From NCBI RefSeq assembly GCF_004362195.1, contig NZ_SNWG01000001.1, forward strand, positions 558,001 through 622,000: a stretch of DNA of 64,000 bases, read 5' to 3'. The notes beneath the pieces were generated by a model that was not told the origin of the DNA, did no database searches, and was given only the letters and a program-made list of their open reading frames with translations. This document shows, piece by piece, positions 16,992-25,646 of the stretch (the stretch's first letter is position 1; each line of letters begins with the position of its first letter). A program made the position numbers and the translations under genes. This DNA comes from Microbacterium sp. BK668 (GTDB lineage: Bacteria; Actinomycetota; Actinomycetes; Actinomycetales; Microbacteriaceae).

Positions 16992-19942
16992 GCGGTGCCC
17001 GCCCCCGCTCGCGCGCCCCGCTGCTCCAGCCGCTGCCGGTCGACCTCCGCGCCGAGACTGCGCAGCACGTCGAGGACCAGTCCGATGACGACGAGGTACA
17101 CGCCGATGTCGAAGAGGGTCGGGGTGACGAACTCGACGTGGCCCAGCCACTCCAGCTCCGCCTCCACGAAGGCGCTCTTGAGGGGCGGCGCCTGGAACAG
17201 CAGCGGCACGATGGCGCACAGGACGGCGATCGTCATCCCGACGCCGAGGAGCCGGCCGGCGTCGGTGGGCGCCGCGGCGCCGAGCTCGTACCGTCCGCCC
17301 GCGACGTAGCGCATGACAAGGGCCATCCCGCCGATGAGGCCGCCGGCGAAGCCGCCGCCGGGCAGGTTGTGCCCCGCGAAGAGGACGTAGAGCGAGATGA
17401 GGATCACGGTGTGGAAGAGGATCCGCACGATCACCTCGAGGACGATCGAGCGGTTCTCGGGCCGCACGCGCTGCCCGCCCACGAGCCAGGCGCGCGGTCG
17501 GTGGCGGAGGTCGGCCGTCTGAGGCTGCGGACCGTCCTCGGTCTCGACGAGCGGACGCCGAGTGCGCGAGGCGGCGCGCGGCAGCGGTTCGGTCAGCGCC
17601 GACAGCATGTCCGCCCGGTGCGTGACGAAGACGAGCGATGCCACGCCCGTGGCCGCCACGATGACCACCGAGAGCTCGCCCATCGTGTCCCAGCCGCGCA
17701 GGTCCACCAGCGCGACGTTCACGACGTTCCGGCCGTGTCCGATCTCGTACGCCAGCGACGGCCACTCCGTCGAGATGCGCTCTGCCGCCCGCGCCCCCGT
17801 CGCGACGATCGCCACCATCGCCATCACCGCGCCCGTCGCGATGCCGAGCACGGCGCGCGCGATCGGCGCGACCGAGGCGTTGTGCTCCCCGAGCCGGGAG
17901 GGGATCCGGCGCAGCACGAGGGCGAAGGCGACGAGCGTCACCGTCTCGACGAGGATCTGGGTCAGCGCCAGGTCGGGAGCGCCGCTCGTGGCGAAGAGCA
18001 CGACCATGCCCAGTCCCGTCACCGACACGAGGACGACACCGGTGTAGCGCTTGCGCGCCCGCGTCGCGATGATGCCCGCGATGATCATGATCGGAGCGAC
18101 GAGCAGCTGCGACGGCGTCTGGTACGCGTCGAGCTCGGCCCGCCACTCGCGGCCGGCGAGGAGCACCGTGCCCTCGGCGGCGACGAAGACGATGAAGATC
18201 GTGCCGACGTACACCGGGAGCGAGCCGCGCTGCGTGAAGCTCGTCGTCAGCACCGACAGGCGGGCCACTGCGCGCAGTGTCGCGTTGTACGCGTCCGCGG
18301 CGGTGAAGGGGATGACCCGGCGCGGCGTCCTCCGCGCGGTGAGGACGAACAGCGCCGCACCGGCGGCGATGGTGCCGAGCGAGATGAACAGCGCCGGCTC
18401 GAGGCCGTGCCACAGGGCCAGGTGGTAGACGTGGTCCGGCGGCGGCACGCCGGGCGTCGAGGGCGGCGCCGTCTCGGCGTACGGCAGGAGGACGAGGTCG
18501 AGGAGGGGCGCGGCGAAGCCGAGGACCACCGAGAGTGCCGACAGGAAGACGGGAGCGGCGAGGAACCCGATGGGCGGGTCGGGCCACTCGGTCGCGGCGA
18601 CGGGCCGGCCCTCGGCATCCCGTTTCGTCCAGAACGCTCCCCACAGGAACCGGATGCCGTACGCCGCGGTAAGCACGGATCCGAGAGCCACTCCCGAGAA
18701 CGCCACGATGCCCCCCGGCGAACCCGCCGTCGCCTCGTACAGCAGCGCCGTGAGCGCGCCCTCCTTCGCGACGAACCCGATCGTCGGGATGATGCCCATC
18801 ATCGATGCGACGGCGATGACGGCGAACGTCGTCATGACGGGCGCCTGCCGGGCCAGGCCGCTCAGCTCACGGATGTCGCGGGTCGACAGCTGGCGGTCGA
18901 TGACACCGACGATGAGGAAGAGGCACGACTTGAACAGCGCGTGCGCGAGAAGGAGCGCGAGGCCCGTGAGCGCGGCGTCCTGCGTGCCGAAGCCGAGGAC
19001 GACCGTCAGCATGCCGAGCTGGCTCACCGTGCCGAACGCGAGGATGCGCTTGAGGTCGGTCTCGCGCAGCGCCTGCCACCCGCCGAGCAGCATCGTGAAC
19101 ACGCCGAGCGAGATGACGATGGGCCGCCACGGCGGTGCGATCGCGTAGATCGGCGCGAAGAGGGCGATGAAGTAGATGCCCGCCTTGACCATCGCCGCCG
19201 CGTGGAGGTAGGCGCTGACGGGCGTCGGCGCCGCCATGGCGCCGGGCAGCCAGAAGTGGAAGGGGAAGATGGCGGACTTGCTGAGCGCCCCGACGAGCAG
19301 AAGCACGAGCGCGGCATCGACGACGGGTCCGGTCGGCGCATCGGCGAGGATCGTCGACAGGCTCGAGGTGCCCGCCTCGACGACGAGAAGGACGACCCCG
19401 ATGAGCATCACGAGGCCGCCGAGCGTCGTCACGAGGAGGGCCTGGAGGGCGGCGCGGCGGCTCGCGCCCCGGCGGTGGTAGTACCCGATGAGGAGGTACG
19501 ACAGGACGCTCGTGACCTCCCACAGGATGATGAGGATGACGATGTCGTCCGTCAGCACGAGGCCGTACATCGCACCGGCGAAGGCGAGCAGCACCGCCGA
19601 GAACTGCCCCACGCCCTGGCTGGTCCCCGAGCCGGTGGAGGGGTCGCGGAAATACCAGCGGCAGTAGAGCATGACCAGCGCGCCGACGCCCGTCACGATG
19701 AGCGCCATCACCCACGCGAGCGCGTCCATGCGCATCGACAGCTCGACGCCCAGCGCAGGGATCCAGTCGTAGCTCTCGAACGGGATGTCGCCGTCGAGCA
19801 CGGCGCCGGTCTGGAGCGCTGCCTGCACGAACGCGACGAGCGGCAGGAGGGCGGCGACGTAGAAGGCGCGGGCGCCGATCCGCCCGACGAGCCACGGCAG
19901 CAGGATCGGCACCACCGTGAACGCGCCGAGGAGGAGGAGCAT
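16988..19942 (-). CDS. mnhA: Mrp Na+/H+ antiporter subunit A fused to subunit B
   Basis: 984 residues. The N-terminal 500 are a NuoL-like proton channel: LWEVTSVLSYLLIGYY near 140, SKSAIFPFHFWLPGAMAAPT near 221-240 and LLAHALFKSCLFL near 330. The middle carries the MrpA-specific extension with GAPDLALTQILVETVTL near 650. The last 170 residues have the MnhB core (FHTVILISLYVLFAGHNLPG near 852-871, GGGFAGGLIGG). Fusion of A and B explains the absence of a separate mnhB. First gene of the operon: GAGGAGG precedes the ATG and TAGACT at 19997-20002 is a candidate -10. Confidence 0.96.
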   Translation of the reverse strand: MLLLLGAFTVVPILLPWLVGRIGARAFYVAALLPLVAFVQAALQTGAVLDGDIPFESYDWIPALGVELSMRMDALAWVMALIVTGVGALVMLYCRWYFRDPSTGSGTSQGVGQFSAVLLAFAGAMYGLVLTDDIVILIILWEVTSVLSYLLIGYYHRRGASRRAALQALLVTTLGGLVMLIGVVLLVVEAGTSSLSTILADAPTGPVVDAALVLLLVGALSKSAIFPFHFWLPGAMAAPTPVSAYLHAAAMVKAGIYFIALFAPIYAIAPPWRPIVISLGVFTMLLGGWQALRETDLKRILAFGTVSQLGMLTVVLGFGTQDAALTGLALLLAHALFKSCLFLIVGVIDRQLSTRDIRELSGLARQAPVMTTFAVIAVASMMGIIPTIGFVAKEGALTALLYEATAGSPGGIVAFSGVALGSVLTAAYGIRFLWGAFWTKRDAEGRPVAATEWPDPPIGFLAAPVFLSALSVVLGFAAPLLDLVLLPYAETAPPSTPGVPPPDHVYHLALWHGLEPALFISLGTIAAGAALFVLTARRTPRRVIPFTAADAYNATLRAVARLSVLTTSFTQRGSLPVYVGTIFIVFVAAEGTVLLAGREWRAELDAYQTPSQLLVAPIMIIAGIIATRARKRYTGVVLVSVTGLGMVVLFATSGAPDLALTQILVETVTLVAFALVLRRIPSRLGEHNASVAPIARAVLGIATGAVMAMVAIVATGARAAERISTEWPSLAYEIGHGRNVVNVALVDLRGWDTMGELSVVIVAATGVASLVFVTHRADMLSALTEPLPRAASRTRRPLVETEDGPQPQTADLRHRPRAWLVGGQRVRPENRSIVLEVIVRILFHTVILISLYVLFAGHNLPGGGFAGGLIGGMALVMRYVAGGRYELGAAAPTDAGRLLGVGMTIAVLCAIVPLLFQAPPLKSAFVEAELEWLGHVEFVTPTLFDIGVYLVVIGLVLDVLRSLGAEVDRQRLEQRGARAGAGTA

Positions 19943-20040
19943 GCGCGGCCTCCTCGGGGGTCGCGGCCAGAGGCACGGCGTTCGGGGTCGTCGGCAAGTC
20001 TATCGGCGCACCGCCAGGCGACTCCCGGGAACCTCTCGGC

Positions 20041-21093
20041 TCAGGACGATACGCGCGCGGGCGCGGTCGTGTTGCCCTCGCGGAAGACGCAGGTGAAGGT
20101 GATGGATGCCGCGTCCTCGCCCTTGAGCATCGCGACGACGGCCTGCCCCGCCGCGCGGCCCTTCTCGACGGTCGGCTGGACGATGGTCGTGAGCTGGTAC
20201 GGGGCCAGCCCGTCGACCTCGATGCCGTCGAATCCCGTGACGCTGACGTCCTCGGGCACCCGCAGCCCGGCCTCCTCGGCCGCCCGCACAACTCCCGCCG
20301 CAAGCAGATCGCTCTGCGCGAGCACCGCGGTCGGCCGCGACGCGGGGTCGGCGAAGATCACCCGTCCCGCGGCGAGCCCCTCGTCGATGAAGCTTCCCGC
20401 GGCCGCGTAGGCCGGCGCATCCGGGAACACATCTCTCGCGCCGCGCAGCCGGTCGCGCGTCACGTCGACGGTGACGTCCTCGTCGGGGCGGATCCATCCG
20501 CCCGTCCAGCCGGTCCGGACGGGGAGCGCGACGAGGGCGACGCGCTCGTGACCGAGGCTGCGCACGTGGCTCGCCGCCTGGCGCTGCGCCTCCCGGTTGT
20601 CGAGCCCCACCCGCGGGACGTCTGCTCCGGCGTCGCCCTCGATCACGACGACCGGGATGCCCCGTGCCTTGACGGCCGCGAGGGACTCCCGGACCAGTCC
20701 GGAGCAGCCGACGAGGACGGCGGCGTCGACGGGCGCCGTCGTCAGCGTCGGGGCGCCGGTGTCGGCGGCCTGGTCACGCAGCAGCAGGAGTCCCGCGCCG
20801 ATCCCGGCGACGCTCTCGGTGAGGCCGTCCATCATGAGGATCTTCACCGGATCCTGGAAGGCGCGGCCGAGGTGCTCCTCGAAGACGACGCCCACGATTC
20901 CCGAGCGGCCGCGGCGCAGGGATGCCGCTCGCGGGTCTGGGCCGGTGTAGCCGAGCGCCTCGGCGGCGGCGAGGACGCGCCCGCGCGTGGCATCCGACAC
21001 CGGAGTCTTCCCGCTGAACACGACCGACGCCGTCGACGGCGAGACGCCAGCCTCGCGGGCGACGTCGGCGATCGTGGCACGTCGCGAGGTCAT
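20041..21093 (-). CDS. LacI-family transcriptional regulator
   Basis: 350 residues, full LacI architecture. HTH IADVAREAGVSPSTASVVFS spans about 8-27, the hinge GRVLAAAEALGYTGPDPRA follows at 42-60, then a periplasmic-binding-like effector domain ends at RVSS. Divergent from an MFS exporter/importer gene 58 bp away, with a perfect 14-bp palindrome between them, so autoregulation and control of the transporter are likely. TAGGAT (21105-21100) sits 6 nt before its ATG, predicting leaderless translation. Ligand not deducible, probably a small solute exported or imported by the neighbour. Confidence 0.93.
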   Translation of the reverse strand: MTSRRATIADVAREAGVSPSTASVVFSGKTPVSDATRGRVLAAAEALGYTGPDPRAASLRRGRSGIVGVVFEEHLGRAFQDPVKILMMDGLTESVAGIGAGLLLLRDQAADTGAPTLTTAPVDAAVLVGCSGLVRESLAAVKARGIPVVVIEGDAGADVPRVGLDNREAQRQAASHVRSLGHERVALVALPVRTGWTGGWIRPDEDVTVDVTRDRLRGARDVFPDAPAYAAAGSFIDEGLAAGRVIFADPASRPTAVLAQSDLLAAGVVRAAEEAGLRVPEDVSVTGFDGIEVDGLAPYQLTTIVQPTVEKGRAAGQAVVAMLKGEDAASITFTCVFREGNTTAPARVSS

Positions 21094-21099
21094 CCACTG

Positions 21100-21145
21100 A
21101 TCCTACCCCGGACGGTTGGCGTGTCTCGAATCGATTCGATACAGT
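21100..21145. promoter_or_regulatory. LacI-type operator between two leaderless divergent promoters
   Basis: TCGAATCGATTCGA at 21126-21139 is a perfect palindrome with a central CG, the form expected for a LacI-family operator. It abuts the transporter -10 (TACAGT, 21140-21145, 6 nt before the ATG at 21152) and overlaps the expected -35 region of the regulator, whose -10 is TAGGAT at 21105-21100. Binding would block both promoters. Confidence 0.75.
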
Positions 21146-21151
21146 GGTCGG

Positions 21152-22390
21152 ATGGACACCGCACTCACCCGGGCCCAGCTCGTGCGCTGGCGCACGGCGA
21201 TCTTCGCGATCTTCTTCGCCAGCGGGCTGAGCATCGCGACGTGGGCATCGCGGGTCCCGGCCATCAAGACGACGCTGGGCGTCGACAACATCCAGATCGG
21301 CCTGATGCTCCTGGGCGCCGGCCTCGCCTCGATCGTCGGCCTCTCTCTCGCGTCGGTCGTGCTGGCGCGGTTCGGGGCGCGGCGCGGGATGCTCGTGGCG
21401 ATGTTCGTCTTCGCGACCGGCGTGCTGCTCATCGGCATCGGCACGGACGTCGCGAACTCGTATCTCGTGGTGATTGCCGGGCTCGCCCTGTTCGGGCTCG
21501 GCAACGGCTCGCTCGACGTCATGATGAACGTCGAGGGCGCCGCCATCGAGAAGCACACCGACAAGACGATCCTTCCGCTCTTCCACGCCTTCTTCAGCTT
21601 CGGCACCGTCATCGGCGCCGCGCTCGGTGTCGTCGCGGTCGCGTGGCGGTCGAACGTCCTGCTGCACACCTCGGTCATGGCGGCCTTCATCGTCGTCATC
21701 GCGGTGTGGAGCATCGCGAACGTGCCGGCTCGCGAGGTGTCGATGGACCCGGATGCCGAGGCGCCGAAGCGGCCCTGGCGCGAGCGCCTGCACGAGTCGA
21801 TGTCGGCCTGGCGCGAGCCGCGCACCTACGCCCTCGGCGTCATCATGCTCGGCATGGCCTTCGCGGAGGGTGGGGCCAACGACTGGCTCGCGCTCGGCGT
21901 CGCCGAGGGGCACGGCGCGGGACAGGCACTCGGCGCCGCCGGGCTGGCGGTCTTCTCCGTGAGCATGACCGTCGTCCGCGTGTTCGGCGGACCGCTCGTC
22001 GACCGCTTCGGCAGAGTCGCCACGCTGCGGGTGCTCGCGGGCCTGGCCACGGTCGGACTCCTCCTGTTCATCCTTGCGCCCAACGTCCCGCTCGTCTTCG
22101 TCGGCGCAGCGCTGTGGGGCGCGGGAGTCTCGCTGGGCTTCCCGCTGGGCATGTCGGCCGCCGCCGACGACCCGGCGCACGCGGCGGCGCGCGTGAGCGC
22201 GGCCGCGACCATCGGCTACATCGCCTTCCTCGCCGGCCCGCCGCTGCTCGGCCTGATCAGCGAGAACGTGGGCCTGCTGAACACGCTCTACATCCTTGTG
22301 CTCCTCGCGATCGCCTCGGGCGTCGCCTCCGGCGCAGCCAGGCCCATCGCCGGATCCAAGGTCGGCGCTGGGCACCAGTCGGCGCGCTGA
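21152..22390 (+). CDS. MFS transporter, YbjJ-like
   Basis: 412 residues with 12 predicted helices and a central hydrophilic loop near 200-225. Features include FASGLSIATWASRVPAIKTT near 21-40, where the family's WASRxP motif lies, and FGLGNGSLDVMMNVEGAAIE near 122-141. This combination is typical of the YbjJ branch of the major facilitator superfamily, whose substrates are largely unknown. Divergent from a LacI regulator with a shared operator, so the gene is probably induced by a small ligand. The ATG at 21152 follows TACAGT by 6 nt and lacks a ribosome-binding site; a longer in-frame start would run through the operator. Confidence 0.88.
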   Translation: MDTALTRAQLVRWRTAIFAIFFASGLSIATWASRVPAIKTTLGVDNIQIGLMLLGAGLASIVGLSLASVVLARFGARRGMLVAMFVFATGVLLIGIGTDVANSYLVVIAGLALFGLGNGSLDVMMNVEGAAIEKHTDKTILPLFHAFFSFGTVIGAALGVVAVAWRSNVLLHTSVMAAFIVVIAVWSIANVPAREVSMDPDAEAPKRPWRERLHESMSAWREPRTYALGVIMLGMAFAEGGANDWLALGVAEGHGAGQALGAAGLAVFSVSMTVVRVFGGPLVDRFGRVATLRVLAGLATVGLLLFILAPNVPLVFVGAALWGAGVSLGFPLGMSAAADDPAHAAARVSAAATIGYIAFLAGPPLLGLISENVGLLNTLYILVLLAIASGVASGAARPIAGSKVGAGHQSAR

Positions 22391-22444
22391 CCTCCGACGC
22401 GGCGCCCGACGCGGCACGTCCGCGGGCGCGGTTAGGCTCTTCGG

Positions 22445-23224
22445 GTGCGTCTTGTCATCGCCCGCTGCTCGGTGGACTACACCGGACGCCTCACGGCGCA
22501 TCTGCCCCTCGCCACCCGTCTGCTCGTGCACAAGGGCGACGGCAGCCTGCTGGTCCACTCCGACGGCGGCTCGTACAAGCCCCTCAACTGGATGAGCCCT
22601 CCGTGCACCCTGACGGTCGAGACACCGGATGCCGAGGCCGCTGAAGAGGGCGTGCTCGAGCTGTGGCGGGTCACCCACGCGAAGTCCGGTGATGCGCTCC
22701 TCGTGCGGATCCACGAAGTGATCTCCGACGCCTCCCACGACCTCGGCGTGGACCCGGGTCTGATCAAGGACGGCGTCGAGGCCGACCTGCAGCGCCTGCT
22801 CGCGGAGCAGGTCGACGTCATCGGCGACGGGCTGGCGCTCGTGCGCCGGGAGTTCCCGACGGCCATCGGTCCGGTCGACCTCATGCTGCGCTCGGTCTCT
22901 TCGGGCGTCTCGGTCGAGATCGAGGTGCCGCCCGGCGTCCAGGCCGACGTGCACGTGTCCGCCGCGCCGGCGGCCCCGGCCTCCGCCCGGCACGTCGCCG
23001 TCGAGGTCAAGCGTCGCGCCGGAATCGACGCGGTGGAGCAGCTCACCCGGTACCTGGAGCTGCTCAACCGCGACCCGCACCTCGCCCCGGTCCGCGGCGT
23101 CCTGGCGGCCCAGAGTATCGCCCCGCAGGCCAAGACGCTCGCCGGAGACCGCGGCATCGACACCGTGGTCCTCGACTACGACGCCATGAAGGGCGTCGAC
23201 AGCGGGCTCCCGACGCTCTTCTGA
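22445..23224 (+). CDS. nucS: Mismatch-specific endonuclease NucS/EndoMS with an insertion
   Basis: 259 residues. NucS replaces MutS/MutL mismatch repair in most Actinobacteria, cutting both strands at mismatches. The catalytic PD-(D/E)xK residues are visible: Asp145 in GPVDLM, Glu187 and Lys189 in VEVKRR, and the [12 protein letters not shown] helix near 199-210. A Pro/Ala/Val-rich insert of about 30 residues (151-181) separates Asp145 from Glu187; I recall other actinobacterial NucS as about 225-230 residues without it. The C-terminus LPTLF resembles a sliding-clamp binding motif. GTG start at 22445 has TAGGCT (22433-22438) 6 nt upstream, predicting a leaderless mRNA. Confidence 0.94.
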   Translation: MRLVIARCSVDYTGRLTAHLPLATRLLVHKGDGSLLVHSDGGSYKPLNWMSPPCTLTVETPDAEAAEEGVLELWRVTHAKSGDALLVRIHEVISDASHDLGVDPGLIKDGVEADLQRLLAEQVDVIGDGLALVRREFPTAIGPVDLMLRSVSSGVSVEIEVPPGVQADVHVSAAPAAPASARHVAVEVKRRAGIDAVEQLTRYLELLNRDPHLAPVRGVLAAQSIAPQAKTLAGDRGIDTVVLDYDAMKGVDSGLPTLF

Positions 23225-23281
23225 GCAGCCGAGCGCAGCGGCCGCGGCCTGCCCGCCCGCACGCCCGGTACGATTCCGGCC

Positions 23282-23605
23282 ATGACGGTCCTCGAAGTGC
23301 TCAACACGATCTTCGCGGGCATCGCGTCGTGCGCCGCCGTCGCCGGCGCCCTCATCGCCTACCAGGCCCTCCTCATCTCCCGGCGCAGTCGTGAGAAGGC
23401 CGAGAGCGCCGAGAGGACGGCGACGGATGCCGCGGCATCCGATCTGCACACCCGCACCGCGGTCGCCGAAGCCCTCGAGGGACTGGCCGCCGGGTATGCG
23501 GTGGCGAGGCAGTCGGTCGCACCTCCCCCCGTCCCGGCGCCGACGCCGGACGAGCAGGCCCGGCGCCTGGATGACATCGCCGCGCGGCTTCGCCGCGGCC
23601 GGTAG
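23282..23605 (+). CDS. Small single-pass membrane protein, unknown
   Basis: 107 residues. One hydrophobic segment (about 10-31, FAGIASCAAVAGALIAYQAL) is followed by a basic Arg/Glu stretch and a Pro-rich linker, ending in a short amphipathic helix with DDIAARLRRGR. The family is unrecognised. Start supported by TACGAT at 23269-23274, 7 nt before the ATG, with no ribosome-binding site. Third-position GC bias is that of a real gene. It lies between nucS and a HAD phosphatase, all plus strand with separate promoters. Confidence 0.6.
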   Translation: MTVLEVLNTIFAGIASCAAVAGALIAYQALLISRRSREKAESAERTATDAAASDLHTRTAVAEALEGLAAGYAVARQSVAPPPVPAPTPDEQARRLDDIAARLRRGR

Positions 23606-23704
23606 CCGAGGCATCCTGGCCGCGCGGGCACCGGGGCATCCTCTCCCCGGTCCGGCGGAATTCGTCGTGGCTGCCGGGACGCGCGCCACCCGTAGGCTGG
23701 CTCC

Positions 23705-24388
23705 ATGCCGACCCGTACGCCGTGGACCTGTGTGCTCTGGGACGTGGACGGAACGATCGTCGACGCGTCGGACGGCATCCTGCGTCGGCTCACGATCACG
23801 CTGGAGCACTTCGGCCGGCGGCCGCCGACGCGGGCCGAGCTCGTGCACTGGATCGGGCCGCCGATGTACGACTCGTTCCAGGCGAATGTGGGCATGACCC
23901 CCACCGAGGCCACGGAGGCCGTGGCCTTCTACCGCACCCTCGGCAAGGCCGACGGATACACGACGGGGGCGAAGCTCTTCGCCGGTGTCGCCGAGCTCAT
24001 CCACGAGCTCTCGGACCAGGGCATCCCGCAGGCGACGGCGAGCTCGAAGCCCGAGATCCAGGTCGACGCCCTCATGGACCACTTCGGCCTCGCCCCCTGC
24101 TTCACGACGATCGTGGGTGCGACGCTCGACGAGAAGACGCTGAGCGCCAAGTCCGACATCGTCGCCGAGGCGCTGCGGCGCCTGGAGGTCGCCGGGGTCG
24201 ACGTCTCGCGGCCCGTGCTCATCGGAGACCGGCACCACGACGTCGAGGGCGGCGCCGAGAACGGCGTGCCGGTCGTGTTCGTGCGATGGGGATTCAGCTG
24301 GCCCCACGAGGCCGACGGAGCGCAGGCCGCGGTCGAGACCGTCGATCAGCTGCGATCCCTCCTCCTCGTCGAAGACGCCGATGCCTGA
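23705..24388 (+). CDS. HAD-superfamily phosphatase, Gph-like
   Basis: 227 residues. HAD motif I is WDVDGTIVD (residues 12-20) with nucleophile Asp13 and acid/base Asp15. Motif II ATASSKPEI lies near 111-119, and motif III/IV LIGDRHHDVEGGAENGVPVV near 173-192. A small helical cap sits between motifs I and II, the layout of phosphoglycolate phosphatase-like enzymes. The true substrate is unknown. TAGGCT at 23693-23698 is 6 nt before the ATG, so probably leaderless. It overlaps the next gene by 8 nt. Confidence 0.85.
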   Translation: MPTRTPWTCVLWDVDGTIVDASDGILRRLTITLEHFGRRPPTRAELVHWIGPPMYDSFQANVGMTPTEATEAVAFYRTLGKADGYTTGAKLFAGVAELIHELSDQGIPQATASSKPEIQVDALMDHFGLAPCFTTIVGATLDEKTLSAKSDIVAEALRRLEVAGVDVSRPVLIGDRHHDVEGGAENGVPVVFVRWGFSWPHEADGAQAAVETVDQLRSLLLVEDADA

Positions 24389-25646
24389 GTTCCTCACGGG
24401 CGCTCTGGGGTGGATCATCCCGGCGCTCGTGGTGTTCGGCGGCACGGCTCTCGTGATCACCGCCGCGGCATGGGCGATCCGGCGCGCACGCCGGTCGCCG
24501 AAGCGCCGTGCGGCGGCGCTTGCAGACCGCGAGCGCGCCGGTGCGGCGCTCGTGCGGCTCGACGACGCCGTGCAGGAGCTCGAGCTCGAAGTCGGGCTCT
24601 CGGGAGCGCTCTACGGCGGTGAGGCGCCGAACTCGCTGCGCCGGGCGCGCATCACGGCCCAGCATGTGCGGGACGCGTCGTTCGAGGAGTACCGCTTCTC
24701 GGGGGAGCCCGAGACGACGCCGGACGACATCCGGCGCACCGCGTCGCGGATCCAGCGGAAGACCGCCGACGCCCTCGCGGTCATCCAGCGCGCCCGGGCC
24801 GAGCACAGCGGCTGGATGCGGGAGAACGTCACCGCCGCCGAACAGGTCGCCGGCGAGCGTGCGCGGCTGGCCGCTCTGCGTGCGTCGATGGGCGACCCGC
24901 GAGCGCTCGTCGCCGATCTCCGCGCCCGCTATGCACCTGAGGAGTGGAGGGATGCCGCGCGAGCCGGCGATTCGGCACTGGCCGAGGCGGACGAGGCTCA
25001 GCGCCTGCTCGACCGCGCTGCTGCGGAGGTCGCCGACCCGTCCCGCAGCGCTCTGGCCGATCTCGCCGCCGCAGAGCGGGCGCTCCGCCTCGCCGAGGCC
25101 GACGCCCGGACGCTCGAGGAGACCCATCGTCTGGTGACGCAGGCCGCCCTGGCCGCGCCCGGCGAGATCGCCGCGGCCCGCGCGGCGCTGCGGCAGGCGC
25201 TCGTCACGCGCGAGCAGCTCGAGCCCGCCGACGCCGCACGCCTCGGCGCCGAGATCCGTGCCATCACAAGTCAGCTGGACGCTCTGGAGACGGATGCCGC
25301 AACGCGCCCGACCCGGACGATCGACCGGGTGGCGCGCCTCCGCGACCGGCTCGACCTTGCGCTCGGCGACGCCCGCACCGCGCAGCAGCGTCTGCGCGGC
25401 GCGCGCACGGCGCTTCCCGGCACGCTCGCCGCCGCGCGCGGCGCGATCGCGCAGGCCGAGGCATCCGTCGCGCATTCCCGCTCCGGCGCCCCCGCACGCC
25501 TTCGGCTGCTCTCGGCCCAGCGCGAGCTGGCCGAGGCGCGCCAGACGCAGGACCCCGTCGAGGCGCTGGATGCCGCTCGACGCGCGATGCGAGATGCGGA
25601 GGACGCGAAGGCACTGGCAGACTTCGACCACACGGAAGGCAGCTGA
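24381..25646 (+). CDS. N-terminally anchored coiled-coil protein, unknown
   Basis: 421 residues. One transmembrane helix (about 11-33) and a basic flank (RRARRSPKRR) are followed by nearly 380 residues of Ala/Arg/Glu/Leu-rich helix with heptad-like periodicity, broken around 100-115. It resembles envelope spacer or septum-associated coiled-coil proteins, but I cannot assign a family. The stop overlaps the start of the following lysyl-transferase-like gene (TGATG), and its own start overlaps the HAD gene, so the three form a coupled operon. The lack of Cys residues is notable. Confidence 0.7.
   Translation: MPEFLTGALGWIIPALVVFGGTALVITAAAWAIRRARRSPKRRAAALADRERAGAALVRLDDAVQELELEVGLSGALYGGEAPNSLRRARITAQHVRDASFEEYRFSGEPETTPDDIRRTASRIQRKTADALAVIQRARAEHSGWMRENVTAAEQVAGERARLAALRASMGDPRALVADLRARYAPEEWRDAARAGDSALAEADEAQRLLDRAAAEVADPSRSALADLAAAERALRLAEADARTLEETHRLVTQAALAAPGEIAAARAALRQALVTREQLEPADAARLGAEIRAITSQLDALETDAATRPTRTIDRVARLRDRLDLALGDARTAQQRLRGARTALPGTLAAARGAIAQAEASVAHSRSGAPARLRLLSAQRELAEARQTQDPVEALDAARRAMRDAEDAKALADFDHTEGS

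Noticed and set aside
17138..20410. Plus-strand open frame of more than 1000 codons opposite the mnhA gene
   Set aside because: Composition is Arg/Asp/Glu/His repetitive with no domain; mnhA on the other strand is unambiguous.
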